64,000 bases of DNA from JBDHWI01 sp964590135 (GTDB lineage: Bacteria > Chloroflexota > Anaerolineae > J036 > Brachytrichaceae), in assembly GCA_964590135.1 (NCBI GenBank), contig CAZPVX010000015.1:51078-115077 (forward strand). The letters are read 5' to 3'. The translations under genes were made by a program, and so were the position numbers. The notes below the pieces were generated by a model. That model had not been told where the DNA came from and searched no databases. It was given only the letters and a program-made list of their open reading frames with translations. This document shows, piece after piece, positions 44,230 to 52,994 of this stretch; within the stretch, counting starts at the first letter, position 1, and every line of letters starts with the position of its first letter.

Positions 44230-44898
44230 ATGGCTAGACAATCGAATATCTTCGTCACAGTCGATGTAGTGATCTTTGCGCTGCGCGACGAGGATCTACA
44301 AGTGCTGCTGGTGCGGCGGAAGAACCCGCCGTTCGAGGACAAATGGGCCATCCCGGGCGGTTTCGTCCGGCACGAAGAATCGTTGGAGGATGCGGCAGCG
44401 CGCGAGTTGTATGAAGAGACAGGCGTGAGCGACGTGCATATTGAGCAGCTTTACACGTTTGGAACGATCAACCGTGACCCGCGCGGCCGCATGGTGACGG
44501 TGGCATATGTGGCGCTGGTGCCGGCGCCACTGGCCTTGCACGCCGGCACCGATGCCAGCGATGCACAGTGGAAATCGGTGTATGACCTGCCAGAGATGGC
44601 CTTTGACCACGAAGAAATTGTGACCTATGCGCTGAAGCGCCTGCGTTACAAGCTGGAATACACCGCCGTTGGCTTTCGCATGCTGCCAAAGACCTTTACC
44701 CTCAGCCAGTTGCAGCGCGCCTATGAAACGATCCTGGGTGAGAAACTGGACAAGCGCAACTTCCGCCGGCGCATCCTGCAGGCGAGCGTAATCGAGGAGA
44801 CCGGCAAGATGCAGACTGGCGACGGCCGGCCGGCCAAGCTGTATCACTACCGCGAAGACGCTGTGGCTGAGGTGCGAGCGCGCCGGCTATTTCCATAG
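44230..44898 (+). CDS. NrtR-type NUDIX-winged helix transcriptional regulator
   Basis: A 222-residue protein from ATG 44230. In-frame extension to 44191 is possible. N-terminal Nudix domain: 'FVTVDVVIFALRDEDLQVLL', the box 'GGFVRHEESLEDAAARELYE' plus 'ETGV', so the catalytic Glu residues are largely retained. Residues about 150-220 form a winged helix: 'FTLSQLQRAYETILGEKLDK', 'NFRRRILQ', 'GRPAKLYHYR'. This architecture is NrtR, which senses ADP-ribose or NAD intermediates and represses NAD genes. No NAD gene adjoins, so its targets are unknown. Because the Nudix box looks intact, it may also hydrolyse ADP-ribose. Confidence 0.88.
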   Translation: MARQSNIFVTVDVVIFALRDEDLQVLLVRRKNPPFEDKWAIPGGFVRHEESLEDAAARELYEETGVSDVHIEQLYTFGTINRDPRGRMVTVAYVALVPAPLALHAGTDASDAQWKSVYDLPEMAFDHEEIVTYALKRLRYKLEYTAVGFRMLPKTFTLSQLQRAYETILGEKLDKRNFRRRILQASVIEETGKMQTGDGRPAKLYHYREDAVAEVRARRLFP

Positions 44899-44918
44899 CG
44901 CATTCAACAAGAGAAGGC

Positions 44919-44962
44919 GAGAAGGGGGCCCTCATTTCTGCTTGCTCCCCTTCTCCTTTTTC
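44919..44962 (+). terminator. Intrinsic terminator after the NrtR-type gene
   Basis: GAGAAGGGG (44919-44927) pairs with CCCCTTCTC (44947-44955), then C followed by five T from 44957. It lies 20 bp after the regulator stop, ahead of the convergent M23 lipoprotein gene. Confidence 0.75.
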
Positions 44963-44969
44963 TTTGTCG

Positions 44970-47474
44970 TCATTGCGCTGCGCACACTTCCAGCACGACA
45001 TCATCGATATAGAGCGCGCTGGGGAGGTTGCTGTCCAAGCGGCCTTTGAAAGACGCCCACACCTTCTGCTTCGAAAGCGCGGTGGCATTTGGCACGGCGA
45101 GCGTCTCCTGCACCCACTGGCCGCGACCGGCGCTGCGGTTGTCGATCTGCTGTGGCGGCATCACTTCGATGCCCTTCTCTGTTTCGATGCCGATGCGGAA
45201 GGTGTCGTAGGCCACTGTCGTGCTGGTTTCAGTCGTGTCGAGAAAACGCCAGTAGGTCAGCGTTGCGGTTGTTACATTCGCCGGCAGCTGTGCTGTCTGC
45301 AACAGCTCGTTCCAGTAGCTGTTTACATTTGATGAGCCGATGCGCCCGCTGCGCGCGCCAGTGCGCGGGCGCGTGGTGTAGATCAATGGGTCGTTCACGC
45401 CGCTGTTCGAACCGCCGGCGACCACGTTGTAGATCGTGCCGCTGGTGTTCGCCACGCCGGTCCAGATGGGATTGGCGTCTTCAAAGCCGGCATTTTGAAG
45501 CACATTGCTGCAGGTCACGGCTTGCAGCACAAGATCTTTTTCGTCTGGAATCGCTTCATTGGCCACTGCCGGTAAAAAGCTGGCTGGTGGCAGACTCGGC
45601 ATGGGCGTCGTCGTGGTCATCGCAATCATGGCTTGCAGTGGATCGGCCTCAGCAGCCAGCGCAGGACATTGCCGTTTGAATGAGACATCATCGATGAAGA
45701 AGCTGCTTCGGTTGTTGCCATCATTGATGCCGGTGAGGCTGATCGTGAGCGCCGGCTGCGTATAGCCGCTCAGATTGAACGGAATGCTCTCCTTGATCCA
45801 CACATTGCGCTGGGTTGCCGTGCTGAGTGTGAAAGGCGCGCCGATGGGGGCGCCATCTGGCGCGGCGAGTGACACAACCATGCGGTCATCCCCATTGCCC
45901 GCCGGCTCATAGCTCTGCACATAGCGCCAGAATGACAGCAGATACTGCCCTGCGCCGGCGACTGGCTCGAAGCCGCCGGCGGGTTGCATTGTCTGCGCCA
46001 GCGTGTCCTGATAGTTCACCACATTGCCCAGCCAGCCGCCCCACGCGCCTGTTTTGCGGCGCGTTTTGTAGATCAGCGGATCGACGCGGTTGAGCGAGTT
46101 GCTTGCAATCCATGGTGTGCCGGGAGGCCCGCTCTCGAAGCCGCCATTTGCAAGCAGTTCCGCCGGTGTGCAGCCAGGCGGCGGCGCTTGTGTGCGCGCG
46201 GCGATGAAATCGCTGCCATCCACATAGCCTTGCCCGGGATATGGGTAGTCATTTGGGCTGATGATGTAGGTGTAGCCCCGCCCCGGATAGGCGTAGGTGC
46301 AGGAGGGGAAGTTATAGCCGTAGGCGTTTGTGCCCGGCACATAGATGTTTGTGCCGTCCAGAAACCAGCGCATCTCGAAGTGCAGATGCGAATCCCAGCT
46401 TGGGTGGCGGTTGGGTGTGCGGCCGGTGTAGCCCTGATTCAGCACCGTGGCGATCTGCTGGCCGCGCGTGACCAATTGCCCTTGTGTCACGCGCACGTTT
46501 GCAACATGGCCATACATCGAGTAGATATTGCGGCCATCCGGCAGGCGATGGCGAATGAGCACCACGTTGCCCGGGTAGCTGATGCCAGGGTTGTGCCGCT
46601 CAACGACGCCGTCGGCCACCGCGTAGACCGGCGAGCCGGCGGTGTTTGCGGTGAGATAGTCGTCGCGATACCAGTCTTCAGCGGTGTGCAGCATGCGCGA
46701 CCAATCCACCCCGTAGCACTTCACGCGCCACTGATCGAAGTTGCGAACGGCGTAGTCGAGCCATTCGATGCGTGTGCCGCCGGCGATCATCCCCTCCGGC
46801 ACACCATAAGTTACGCCATTGCCGGCTTGCAGGGGATATGAAAATTGCAGCGCAACTGGCGGCTCAACTACGCCGCCCTCACTGCCGGCCGGCAGAACCG
46901 AGTGGGAGCCTGGTTTCAACGGCTGATCCAGCACGCGGAAGGACTGTACCAGCCGGTCAAAGATGGCGACGACTTCGGGCGGCGGCTCAGTCTGCCCACC
47001 CACGCCGCCACCGAACAGGTTGATGCGATAGATGACGCCGGCGCCTTCCACCAGCACGGTGAACTTGTCGCCATCACCGATGACCGCATCGCGCTCCAGC
47101 CGGATCGCCGACCGGCCGTTCACGCTGAACGGAATGGCTGTCGCACTCGGTGTGGCTGCGCTCTGCGCGGCATAGCGGCTGGCGATCATGGCTTGTGCGC
47201 TCTGGCCGGCAGGATTGTCCAACACCAGCACGGTTGCCCCTTCGTATTCATGGGTCGTGCTGATGGGGAACTGCACAAAGACGAGCTTGTAGTTCAGCGC
47301 AGCATCGTCGCTGACGGTGATCTCCGCGCCGGCGGGATAGTCGAAGGCATATGCGGCGTCCTCGCTGGTGAAGGTCTGCCAGTCGTCCTGCGCGGGGCGA
47401 GCAGCAGCCGGCGGCGCGGCGCAGGCAGTGAGCGCAAAAACGAAGCCGGCGAGCGCACAGATGGCTTTGTTCAT
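44970..47474 (-). CDS. Secreted M23 metallopeptidase lipoprotein with two carbohydrate-binding-like domains
   Basis: An 834-residue protein. The signal peptide ends with lipobox 'LTAC' (Cys about residue 18). Residues ~30-200 form a domain of unknown type. The M23 (LytM) domain is at about 255-395, with 'GSPVYAVADGVVERHNPG', 'YSMYGHVANVRV', 'GQLVTRGQQIATV' and the zinc/catalytic 'SHLHFEM' (HxH). Two CBM4/9-like jelly-roll repeats follow: 'LLANGGFESGPPGTPW'...'FFIDDVSF' (about 445-615) and 'VLQNAGFEDANPIWTG'...'LYIDDVVLEV' (about 660-832). Each repeat has an internal 'DPLIY.TR..TGA' motif. It would cut peptidoglycan cross-bridges or a cell-surface glycoprotein outside the cell while anchored by lipid and glycan binding. 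Confidence 0.88.
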   Translation of the reverse strand: MNKAICALAGFVFALTACAAPPAAARPAQDDWQTFTSEDAAYAFDYPAGAEITVSDDAALNYKLVFVQFPISTTHEYEGATVLVLDNPAGQSAQAMIASRYAAQSAATPSATAIPFSVNGRSAIRLERDAVIGDGDKFTVLVEGAGVIYRINLFGGGVGGQTEPPPEVVAIFDRLVQSFRVLDQPLKPGSHSVLPAGSEGGVVEPPVALQFSYPLQAGNGVTYGVPEGMIAGGTRIEWLDYAVRNFDQWRVKCYGVDWSRMLHTAEDWYRDDYLTANTAGSPVYAVADGVVERHNPGISYPGNVVLIRHRLPDGRNIYSMYGHVANVRVTQGQLVTRGQQIATVLNQGYTGRTPNRHPSWDSHLHFEMRWFLDGTNIYVPGTNAYGYNFPSCTYAYPGRGYTYIISPNDYPYPGQGYVDGSDFIAARTQAPPPGCTPAELLANGGFESGPPGTPWIASNSLNRVDPLIYKTRRKTGAWGGWLGNVVNYQDTLAQTMQPAGGFEPVAGAGQYLLSFWRYVQSYEPAGNGDDRMVVSLAAPDGAPIGAPFTLSTATQRNVWIKESIPFNLSGYTQPALTISLTGINDGNNRSSFFIDDVSFKRQCPALAAEADPLQAMIAMTTTTPMPSLPPASFLPAVANEAIPDEKDLVLQAVTCSNVLQNAGFEDANPIWTGVANTSGTIYNVVAGGSNSGVNDPLIYTTRPRTGARSGRIGSSNVNSYWNELLQTAQLPANVTTATLTYWRFLDTTETSTTVAYDTFRIGIETEKGIEVMPPQQIDNRSAGRGQWVQETLAVPNATALSKQKVWASFKGRLDSNLPSALYIDDVVLEVCAAQ

Positions 47475-47694
47475 GTCAAAAAGAATTGTGAGAACACGAG
47501 AAAGCTCGCAGAAGGAGCCATCTCCGCCTTGTTGATTCCGCCAATGATGGTCTGCGATGCATGCAGGATGAGCAACGCGATTCTACGCCCATCAGGAAGA
47601 ACAACCTGACAACAGTGAGAGGCACGGAAAATAAAACCGCGCAAATCTGTGGCGGTGGATTTGCGCGATTCGAAAGATGAAGCCGGCGCGTTGC

Positions 47695-48762
47695 CTACTT
47701 CAAGTAGGCGCCGGCGCTCTTGTAGTTTGCGCACAGCGTGGTGATGTAGCTGGTCAACTCCACCAGTTTGCGCTCTTCCTGCGCCCGCTCCAGCCACAGA
47801 TTCAGCGATTTTGAGCGCAGCATCAGCTTGTCGAGCAGATCGAACACGACCGTCGTGTCCACGCCGACCCAGTACGCCACCCGCGTGAGCAACTGCTGCT
47901 TGTGCGCTTTGATGAAATGCTCGGCGCGCATGAATTTGCTGAACAGTTCGCGCCGATTCAGCCGCGCCGGCTGTCCGCGGAACAGATCCTTCAGGTCGGG
48001 GTCGACATAGCCGGTGGCTTTGTGATAGTAGCGGTTCGGTTTGGCCTTCAGGAACTGCGCCACCGTCAGCTTGACGTCTTCGTAGGGCTCCATCTTCCAG
48101 CCTTCGTCGATGGTCACCAGCGGCGGCGCGCAGCCGATTTCCTTCACGATGCGGTCGGCGTAGCGCAGCTTGCGCAGCGCCAGCGGATACATCTGGTAGG
48201 CGCGCCGCCAGCCCGAGCGCGGCGTCAGCCACACGGTGAACGTCTCGGCAAAGTCTTCATCGGGATGTTTCTGCGCATAGTGATCGCCATTCGGATTCAC
48301 ATAGCTGCGACTCCATGGGTTGTAGTCGTAATCGTCATCGATGGGATACGTGTTGAAGAAATTGCCATGCACATCGAACAAGGCGCGGAAATCCTTGCGG
48401 CGATAGAGCTTGTAGGAGTAGCACAGCGCGTGGCCGCATTCATGGCGCAACAGGTCGAAGATGTCGCCGTCGCTGTAACGCCAGCCGCGAAATTCCTCGT
48501 TCAGATCCTTGAGCAGCGGGTGAAAATCGTAAAAGCCGAGTGAGATGATCGGCTGGCCGGCGATGCAGCCGTAGCCGGTTGAGATGTAGAAGATGGGATT
48601 GAGCTTGCGCAAGCCGGCGCGCCGTAGCTCCTCACGCACCACCGGAATGGCCTGGGCGAAGATGGTGTCTTCAAAGTGCAGATCGAGCTGGTTGATCGGG
48701 GTGTTCAACAGCTCCAGCTTCTGCGTGTCGGTTTGAAAGAGCAACTCCCGTGAGCGTCGCAT
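47695..48762 (-). CDS. Putative zincin metallopeptidase of unknown family
   Basis: A 355-residue protein with no signal peptide. A zinc motif 'LLRHECGHALCYSY' (HExxH) is followed about 55 residues later by 'DEDFAETFTVWLTP', whose Glu may be the third ligand, a gluzincin-like layout. N-terminal 'LLFQTDTQKLELLNTPINQL' and 'TGYGCIAGQPIISLGFYDFH' are strongly patterned but not recognised. The C-terminal ~110 residues ('LLTRVAYWVGVDTTVVFDLL') are helical and not a known module. The match is to the broad class annotated as putative zinc-binding metallopeptidases. Substrate unknown. Confidence 0.75.
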   Translation of the reverse strand: MRRSRELLFQTDTQKLELLNTPINQLDLHFEDTIFAQAIPVVREELRRAGLRKLNPIFYISTGYGCIAGQPIISLGFYDFHPLLKDLNEEFRGWRYSDGDIFDLLRHECGHALCYSYKLYRRKDFRALFDVHGNFFNTYPIDDDYDYNPWSRSYVNPNGDHYAQKHPDEDFAETFTVWLTPRSGWRRAYQMYPLALRKLRYADRIVKEIGCAPPLVTIDEGWKMEPYEDVKLTVAQFLKAKPNRYYHKATGYVDPDLKDLFRGQPARLNRRELFSKFMRAEHFIKAHKQQLLTRVAYWVGVDTTVVFDLLDKLMLRSKSLNLWLERAQEERKLVELTSYITTLCANYKSAGAYLK

Positions 48763-48859
48763 GTGGCCTTTGGACTCCGCGATGGCAAAAAGTAGAATAA
48801 ATATTCTGGCAGGTGAGGTCTGCTGCGCACAGTGTAATCGACGTTGGCGCGCTGGATGC

Positions 48860-49624
48860 TTAATGTTTTTGCAGGATTTGCCGGCTCAACACGAGGGCGG
48901 AGAGCGCGGCCAGCATAACGTCAAAACCCTGGAAAATACGCCAATTCCCCAGCATAAATGCCGCGTCGCCGCGCAGAGGCTGCAGCATAAAATCGCCAGC
49001 GGCAAACCATAGCGCCGCCGCCGGCAGCACCCATCCGCCCGCGCCGTGACTGCGCCGCATTGCCGCCCACCCCACTCCGATCAGCCCAGCCCCTAGCGCC
49101 AGCCAGCCGGCCAGCAGCGCCTGCACCGGCCAGCGCGGGTTGTTTGTCAGGGTGGCATCCGGCCAGTCCGCGCGCAGCAGCCACGCCAGCGAGCCGGCGC
49201 CGTCACTTTGCCAGAACACCTCGCGCCCAAATGCGCAGCCATTCGGGATGCAACCGAGTGAGGCGGCGACACCGATGAGCAGAAGAGCGAAGGCGGCAAG
49301 CAATTGGTGGCCGGCAATTGGCTGCTGCGCTTTTGACAATTGCCAATAGCAGATGGCCGCGCCGGCGATGGCGGCGTGCTCCGAAAGGCCGGCGAAAGAG
49401 ATGATCTCACCCGCATGCTCGCTGAAATAGGGCCAATTCAGAGTCACGAAGCCGGCGCGGCCCGCGAGAAGCGCAAATAGCGCGACCACCACGGCATTCA
49501 TCGGCACGCGCCAGTCGCGCGATGGCAGCCAGGCGCTGATGCATAACGCCGTCGCTACAAGTGCAATCAACAGCGTGTAACTGTTGATGAAGAGGCCGAC
49601 GACTGCAACAAATTGTTGAACCAT
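48860..49624 (-). CDS. Lgt-like polytopic membrane protein, probably inactive or repurposed
   Basis: A 254-residue protein from ATG 49624, with about seven membrane helices. 'INSYTLLIALVATALC', 'LNWPYFSEHAGEIISFAGLS' and 'EHAAIAGAAICYWQLSK' follow the order of motifs in prolipoprotein diacylglyceryl transferase (Lgt). 'ASLGCIPNGCAFGREVFW' stands where Lgt has the catalytic 'RxGNFxNGE' motif, so the essential Arg and Asn are missing. 'NPRWPVQALLAGWLALGAG' corresponds to the later 'P.QLYE' region. It is either a divergent Lgt relative with a new substrate or a pseudo-enzyme. It is divergent from the ATPase gene at 49730. Confidence 0.65.
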   Translation of the reverse strand: MVQQFVAVVGLFINSYTLLIALVATALCISAWLPSRDWRVPMNAVVVALFALLAGRAGFVTLNWPYFSEHAGEIISFAGLSEHAAIAGAAICYWQLSKAQQPIAGHQLLAAFALLLIGVAASLGCIPNGCAFGREVFWQSDGAGSLAWLLRADWPDATLTNNPRWPVQALLAGWLALGAGLIGVGWAAMRRSHGAGGWVLPAAALWFAAGDFMLQPLRGDAAFMLGNWRIFQGFDVMLAALSALVLSRQILQKH

Positions 49625-49729
49625 CAATCTTTGTGGATTCTCAACAAAACACGAACTTGGATTAGAATTTTTCACGCCGCGGCGAGACACATTCGTCATG
49701 CGGTGGCCGAACGGCAAGGGGGTTGCCAC

Positions 49730-51085
49730 GTGCACACGAACAGGTCGTCACAGGATCCGAGATATCGTGACCCGGGCTGTTACAGCCGAGTCATCAATCG
49801 GCGTTCCAGCATTGTGTGTGCCGAAGCCGGCTTTGGCAAGGCGCGGCTGATGCAGGAAGCACAAGAGGAGATGCGCGCGCAGGGCTTGAGCGTGAGGCTC
49901 GCATTGGGCGCCGTTCAAAGCCAGGACGACATCTTTCGCCAAATTCGCCTGGCGCTGGGCGAACAGGTTTGGCGCGAAATCGAAGCGCAGCCGGCGCGCA
50001 TCCATCAGTTCATTGCCCGTCCCTTTGGCCCAGCGCACATCAAGAGTGTGATCCAGGAGTGGAAAGCCCACGAAAACGAGGACGTGGATCAGTCCTTGCG
50101 TTTTCTCGCAATGCAACAACCTACCCATGCCGCTGTCATCCGCAAACTCATCGATGTGCCGGTGGAAGGAGCGCCGGCATACACGGTGAATTCACTCATC
50201 CAGGCGTTTCTGGCATGCGTGTATGCGTTGACCGATGGTGATGATGCAGCCCATGCGTATCTATGGTTGCGGATAGAAGAGCCATTTGAATGGCAAACAC
50301 ATGCACTCACGTTGCGAGCATTGGTGAACAGCATGGCGCGTGGCCGCGGCAAAGTGCATCTGAAATTGTTTGTCACACCAGCCGATTTGCGCCGGCTGTA
50401 TGGCGACCCGCACAACCCTGCCATCGACAGCGAAGTGGAGTGCATCGATCTAGAATGGTCGCGCAACGAGCTTGAAGAGATTGCTGATGAAGTGTGCAAG
50501 ACACAAGCCGACACGGACTTTTTGCGATTGGTGGCACCGCAGCATATAGCCGCGTTGTCCAGCCGGACCAGCGTGTTGCCGCTCGCACCTGGTGCGTGGA
50601 TTATGCTAGCCAGGCAGGCCTGCGCGCTGCGCCAGAAACACGGCTGTGCCGTGCTGAGCGATGCGTTGTGGCACGAGGCGCTCACGCTGTATTGTCGCGC
50701 GCACAGGCAACTGCGTATCATCAACAACAAGTTGTTTGCCTTTGGCCAGGAGATCAGGATTGACCGCGTTGGCATGGAGATATTGCAGGTGATCCACGCC
50801 TGGCAAAACGACCCGCACAAGCGCGACCCGCATCCGCAGGCGCAGCAGATTGCCGACGAGATCAACAAGCGCCGGCCTGGGAACAGTCGGCGTCTGGCGA
50901 ATGGCGATAGCATTCACGCCAACATCAGCCGGCTGCGCGGACTTGGTGCGGTGGAACCGGTATATCACTTCTACAAAAAGGCGCCTGCTGCAATTAGAAA
51001 AGCGCATCTTGTCCACATCAAAGGCGATAAGGACGGCTATTTTCTGGAAAATGTGGATTGGCAAGCCGGTGCTGGCGCTTTGTAA
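49730..51085 (+). CDS. STAND-like P-loop protein with degenerate Walker A and C-terminal DNA-binding-like domain
   Basis: A 451-residue protein. GTG 49730 is chosen because AAGGGGG stands 7 bp upstream; in-frame codons back to 49613 overlap the divergent gene's start. The Walker A position reads 'AEAGFGKAR' (first Gly and final Ser/Thr lost), while the paired gene at 51559 has the intact form 'GEAGSGKTA'. A Walker B-like 'AYLWLRIEEPFEW' and a sensor-like 'HLKLFVTPADLRRLYGD' follow. From about residue 350 on, the chain turns into a helical domain ending with a winged-helix-like part ('PQAQQIADEINKRRPGN', 'IHANISRLRGLGAVEPVYHF'). ATP binding may survive but hydrolysis seems unlikely. GCCGGC is sparser than in neighbours, a sign of different history. 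Function unknown. Confidence 0.7.
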   Translation: MHTNRSSQDPRYRDPGCYSRVINRRSSIVCAEAGFGKARLMQEAQEEMRAQGLSVRLALGAVQSQDDIFRQIRLALGEQVWREIEAQPARIHQFIARPFGPAHIKSVIQEWKAHENEDVDQSLRFLAMQQPTHAAVIRKLIDVPVEGAPAYTVNSLIQAFLACVYALTDGDDAAHAYLWLRIEEPFEWQTHALTLRALVNSMARGRGKVHLKLFVTPADLRRLYGDPHNPAIDSEVECIDLEWSRNELEEIADEVCKTQADTDFLRLVAPQHIAALSSRTSVLPLAPGAWIMLARQACALRQKHGCAVLSDALWHEALTLYCRAHRQLRIINNKLFAFGQEIRIDRVGMEILQVIHAWQNDPHKRDPHPQAQQIADEINKRRPGNSRRLANGDSIHANISRLRGLGAVEPVYHFYKKAPAAIRKAHLVHIKGDKDGYFLENVDWQAGAGAL

Positions 51086-51558
51086 GGTGGCAGTGGTGGG
51101 TTGTAAGGATACAGGGCTTGTCTCGTAGGCGTTGCTGGGAATACCATTCTCCCCATAGACATGTGAGGACATGTCGTATGAACTGGGTAACGCTGACGCA
51201 CCTTTCCCCCTCCATGCGCCGGGCAATCCGCTGCCCGCTAGCGCGTCGTCGGTGTGCGCAGATGCTCTGCTCGCATTGTCAAATCCGCCGCTGCCCTAGG
51301 GTGGCGCGCCATGCACACCATGAACATCGTTCCTTTTTTGTTTCTGGCTTGCGTGGCAAGTTGCGGCGAATTGCATAGGTTGTTATTGCACCGGCATGCC
51401 ACTGCCGGCGCCTTGTTTAATCTGGTTGCCACGCTGGGCCGTGGTGTGTCTTCCCAGAGGAATCACACCCGCAGTGGGCAGCCCATTCAATCATTCTGGA
51501 TGCGCTGTGCTGTTTTTGTTTTGCCGCAGCCGGCCACCGGATCGACGGGAGCAGTACC
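51086..51558. other. 473-bp spacer between the two ATPase genes; no supported gene
   Basis: An ORF from an internal ATG at 51311 with a hydrophobic start ('MNIVPFLFLACVASC') has no Shine-Dalgarno and runs into the next gene in another frame, so it is not called. The segment begins with the motif GCTTTGTAAGGTG (51077-51089, which contains the stop codon of the first ATPase) and a second TTGTAAGG at 51101. The same 13-mer recurs after the second ATPase gene (52845-52857). The 51558 end carries GGGAG as Shine-Dalgarno of the next gene. Its length and lack of coding suggest a promoter or untranslated RNA. Confidence 0.4.
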
Positions 51559-52788
51559 GTGCAAACAATTCAGCAATCTCACGCTGACAGGGACACCGAC
51601 GCGGATCTTAATCGCAGCCTCGATGCGCAAGTTACATCGATGCTGAGGGCGCGCGGATTGTGCTTCAACCCATTCCGATTGACGCACAGCGAAGGCGACT
51701 CGCACCTGCCGGCGATGCTGATTCGCACGCCGGTGGCGTCGCAGGGCAGCGCGATGCGCCATGTTGTCTATGGCGAGGCCGGCAGCGGCAAGACGGCAAA
51801 GCTGCTGCGCTATCTGATTGGCATGAATGCGCATTACGCGAGGCGGCGCGTATTGCTGGTTCCCTTTCGGGTGCCGCCTGGCGGCGATGTGGCAACCGAA
51901 TTTGCGCCGGCACTGGCGCAAGCGTTCACTGCTGCCTTGTTCACGACTGCGCTCGTTCACGCGCCGGCATTCACGCCGACACTCGCGGACGCACTGGCTC
52001 GTGCATTCGATCGGCATCTCAACCTTCCCCACTGGCGCAAGTTGATCGCCGGCGCAGGCCAACCCGAAGCCGTGGCGCTGATGTATGACCTGATTGGTAT
52101 GCCGCGCCTGCCCCATCCAGCCGCGCTGCCGGCGGCGTGGCTCGCGCTGGCGCAATGGCCGATGCGCGATGCACACAGCGCGCCGGCAAACGACACAACG
52201 TTGGTCGAACTAGTCGAATTGGCGCTGGCGATGGACGCGCGCAGTTGTGTGGTGCTGGCGGATGATCTTGACGCGCCCGGGCGCAGTGTGCAGGTCATCG
52301 TCGAGTGGGCGAAGCGGCTGTGGAACGCGCGCCGGTTGCATCGCAATATCGAAGTGCAAATGTTCCTGCCGCTGGCTGCGCGAGAGGTGGCGGAACGGAC
52401 GCTGGGGCCGCACGAGGCCGAGGTCATTCAGTGGAATAAGGCGGCGTTGCGCGCGCTGCTGGCACAGCGGTTGCGCGTTGCCGGGGGCAAGCCCGCCATG
52501 ACGGTGGCCTCTCTTCTGAGGCTGAGTGCAAAGGCTGACGAAGAGATGCTGCGAGAAGCGGCGGGCTCACCACGCCGGCTGATCGCGTTGATTCGCGACG
52601 TGCTGGAAGCGCAAGCCAGCCAGGCGGCAGCGCAGATGACGCCGGCCCGAAGGCCTGAGCAACCCCGCCACCCAATGGTGAACGGCGGCAACGCCGGCGC
52701 GTTTCAGAGGCCAGCGGAGCCGCCGTCCCGTCCCGTCCCCACCCCATTGCAATTGATTGCAGCGCGCATGTTGAGCCGAACGAGCTGA
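51559..52788 (+). CDS. AAA+/STAND-like P-loop ATPase, intact Walker A, partner of the 49730 gene
   Basis: A 409-residue protein starting at GTG 51559, with GGGAG about 8 bp upstream. Walker A is 'VVYGEAGSGKTAKLLRYLIG' (about residues 73-92). Walker B is 'SCVVLADDLDAPGRSVQVIV' (adjacent Asp-Asp). A sensor-like strand 'IEVQMFLPLAAREVAE' and a lid-like 'WNKAALRALLAQRLRVAGG' follow. The order resembles ORC/Cdc6-like and STAND ATPases. Residues ~340-409 are Pro/Ala-rich and unstructured. Homology to the preceding P-loop protein is suggested by matching layout (GEAG.GK, 'WLR.EE/LADD', following sensor). Probably an ATP switch acting with it. Role unknown. Confidence 0.75.
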   Translation: MQTIQQSHADRDTDADLNRSLDAQVTSMLRARGLCFNPFRLTHSEGDSHLPAMLIRTPVASQGSAMRHVVYGEAGSGKTAKLLRYLIGMNAHYARRRVLLVPFRVPPGGDVATEFAPALAQAFTAALFTTALVHAPAFTPTLADALARAFDRHLNLPHWRKLIAGAGQPEAVALMYDLIGMPRLPHPAALPAAWLALAQWPMRDAHSAPANDTTLVELVELALAMDARSCVVLADDLDAPGRSVQVIVEWAKRLWNARRLHRNIEVQMFLPLAAREVAERTLGPHEAEVIQWNKAALRALLAQRLRVAGGKPAMTVASLLRLSAKADEEMLREAAGSPRRLIALIRDVLEAQASQAAAQMTPARRPEQPRHPMVNGGNAGAFQRPAEPPSRPVPTPLQLIAARMLSRTS

Positions 52789-52815
52789 GGCCGGCGCAGA
52801 TTCCTTTTGCCAACG

Positions 52816-52844
52816 AAAACGGCGATGCATTGCATCGCCGTTTT
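52816..52844 (+). terminator. Strong intrinsic terminator after the intact ATPase gene
   Basis: A near-perfect 14-bp palindrome, AAAACGGCGATGCA paired with TGCATCGCCGTTTT across one base, 28 bp after the stop. It has a T-run on the right and the complementary A-run on the left, so it could work in both directions. It cuts the ATPase unit off from the downstream membrane protein genes. Confidence 0.85.
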
Positions 52845-52994
52845 GCTTTGTAAGGTGTTGGTAAGGTGGAACGCTGTTCCTGCAAGCTACGAGTGCTTTA
52901 TCGCAAGATGGTTGGGATTGTGTTGTAAGCCTGCCATACCTCAAGATAAAGGCATGGAGAACACCCGCTTCGATCCCTTATCAGGAGAACGCCC

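Noticed and set aside
51254..51646. ORF with hydrophobic start between the ATPase genes
   Set aside because: No Shine-Dalgarno at any in-frame ATG and it overlaps the next gene in another frame.
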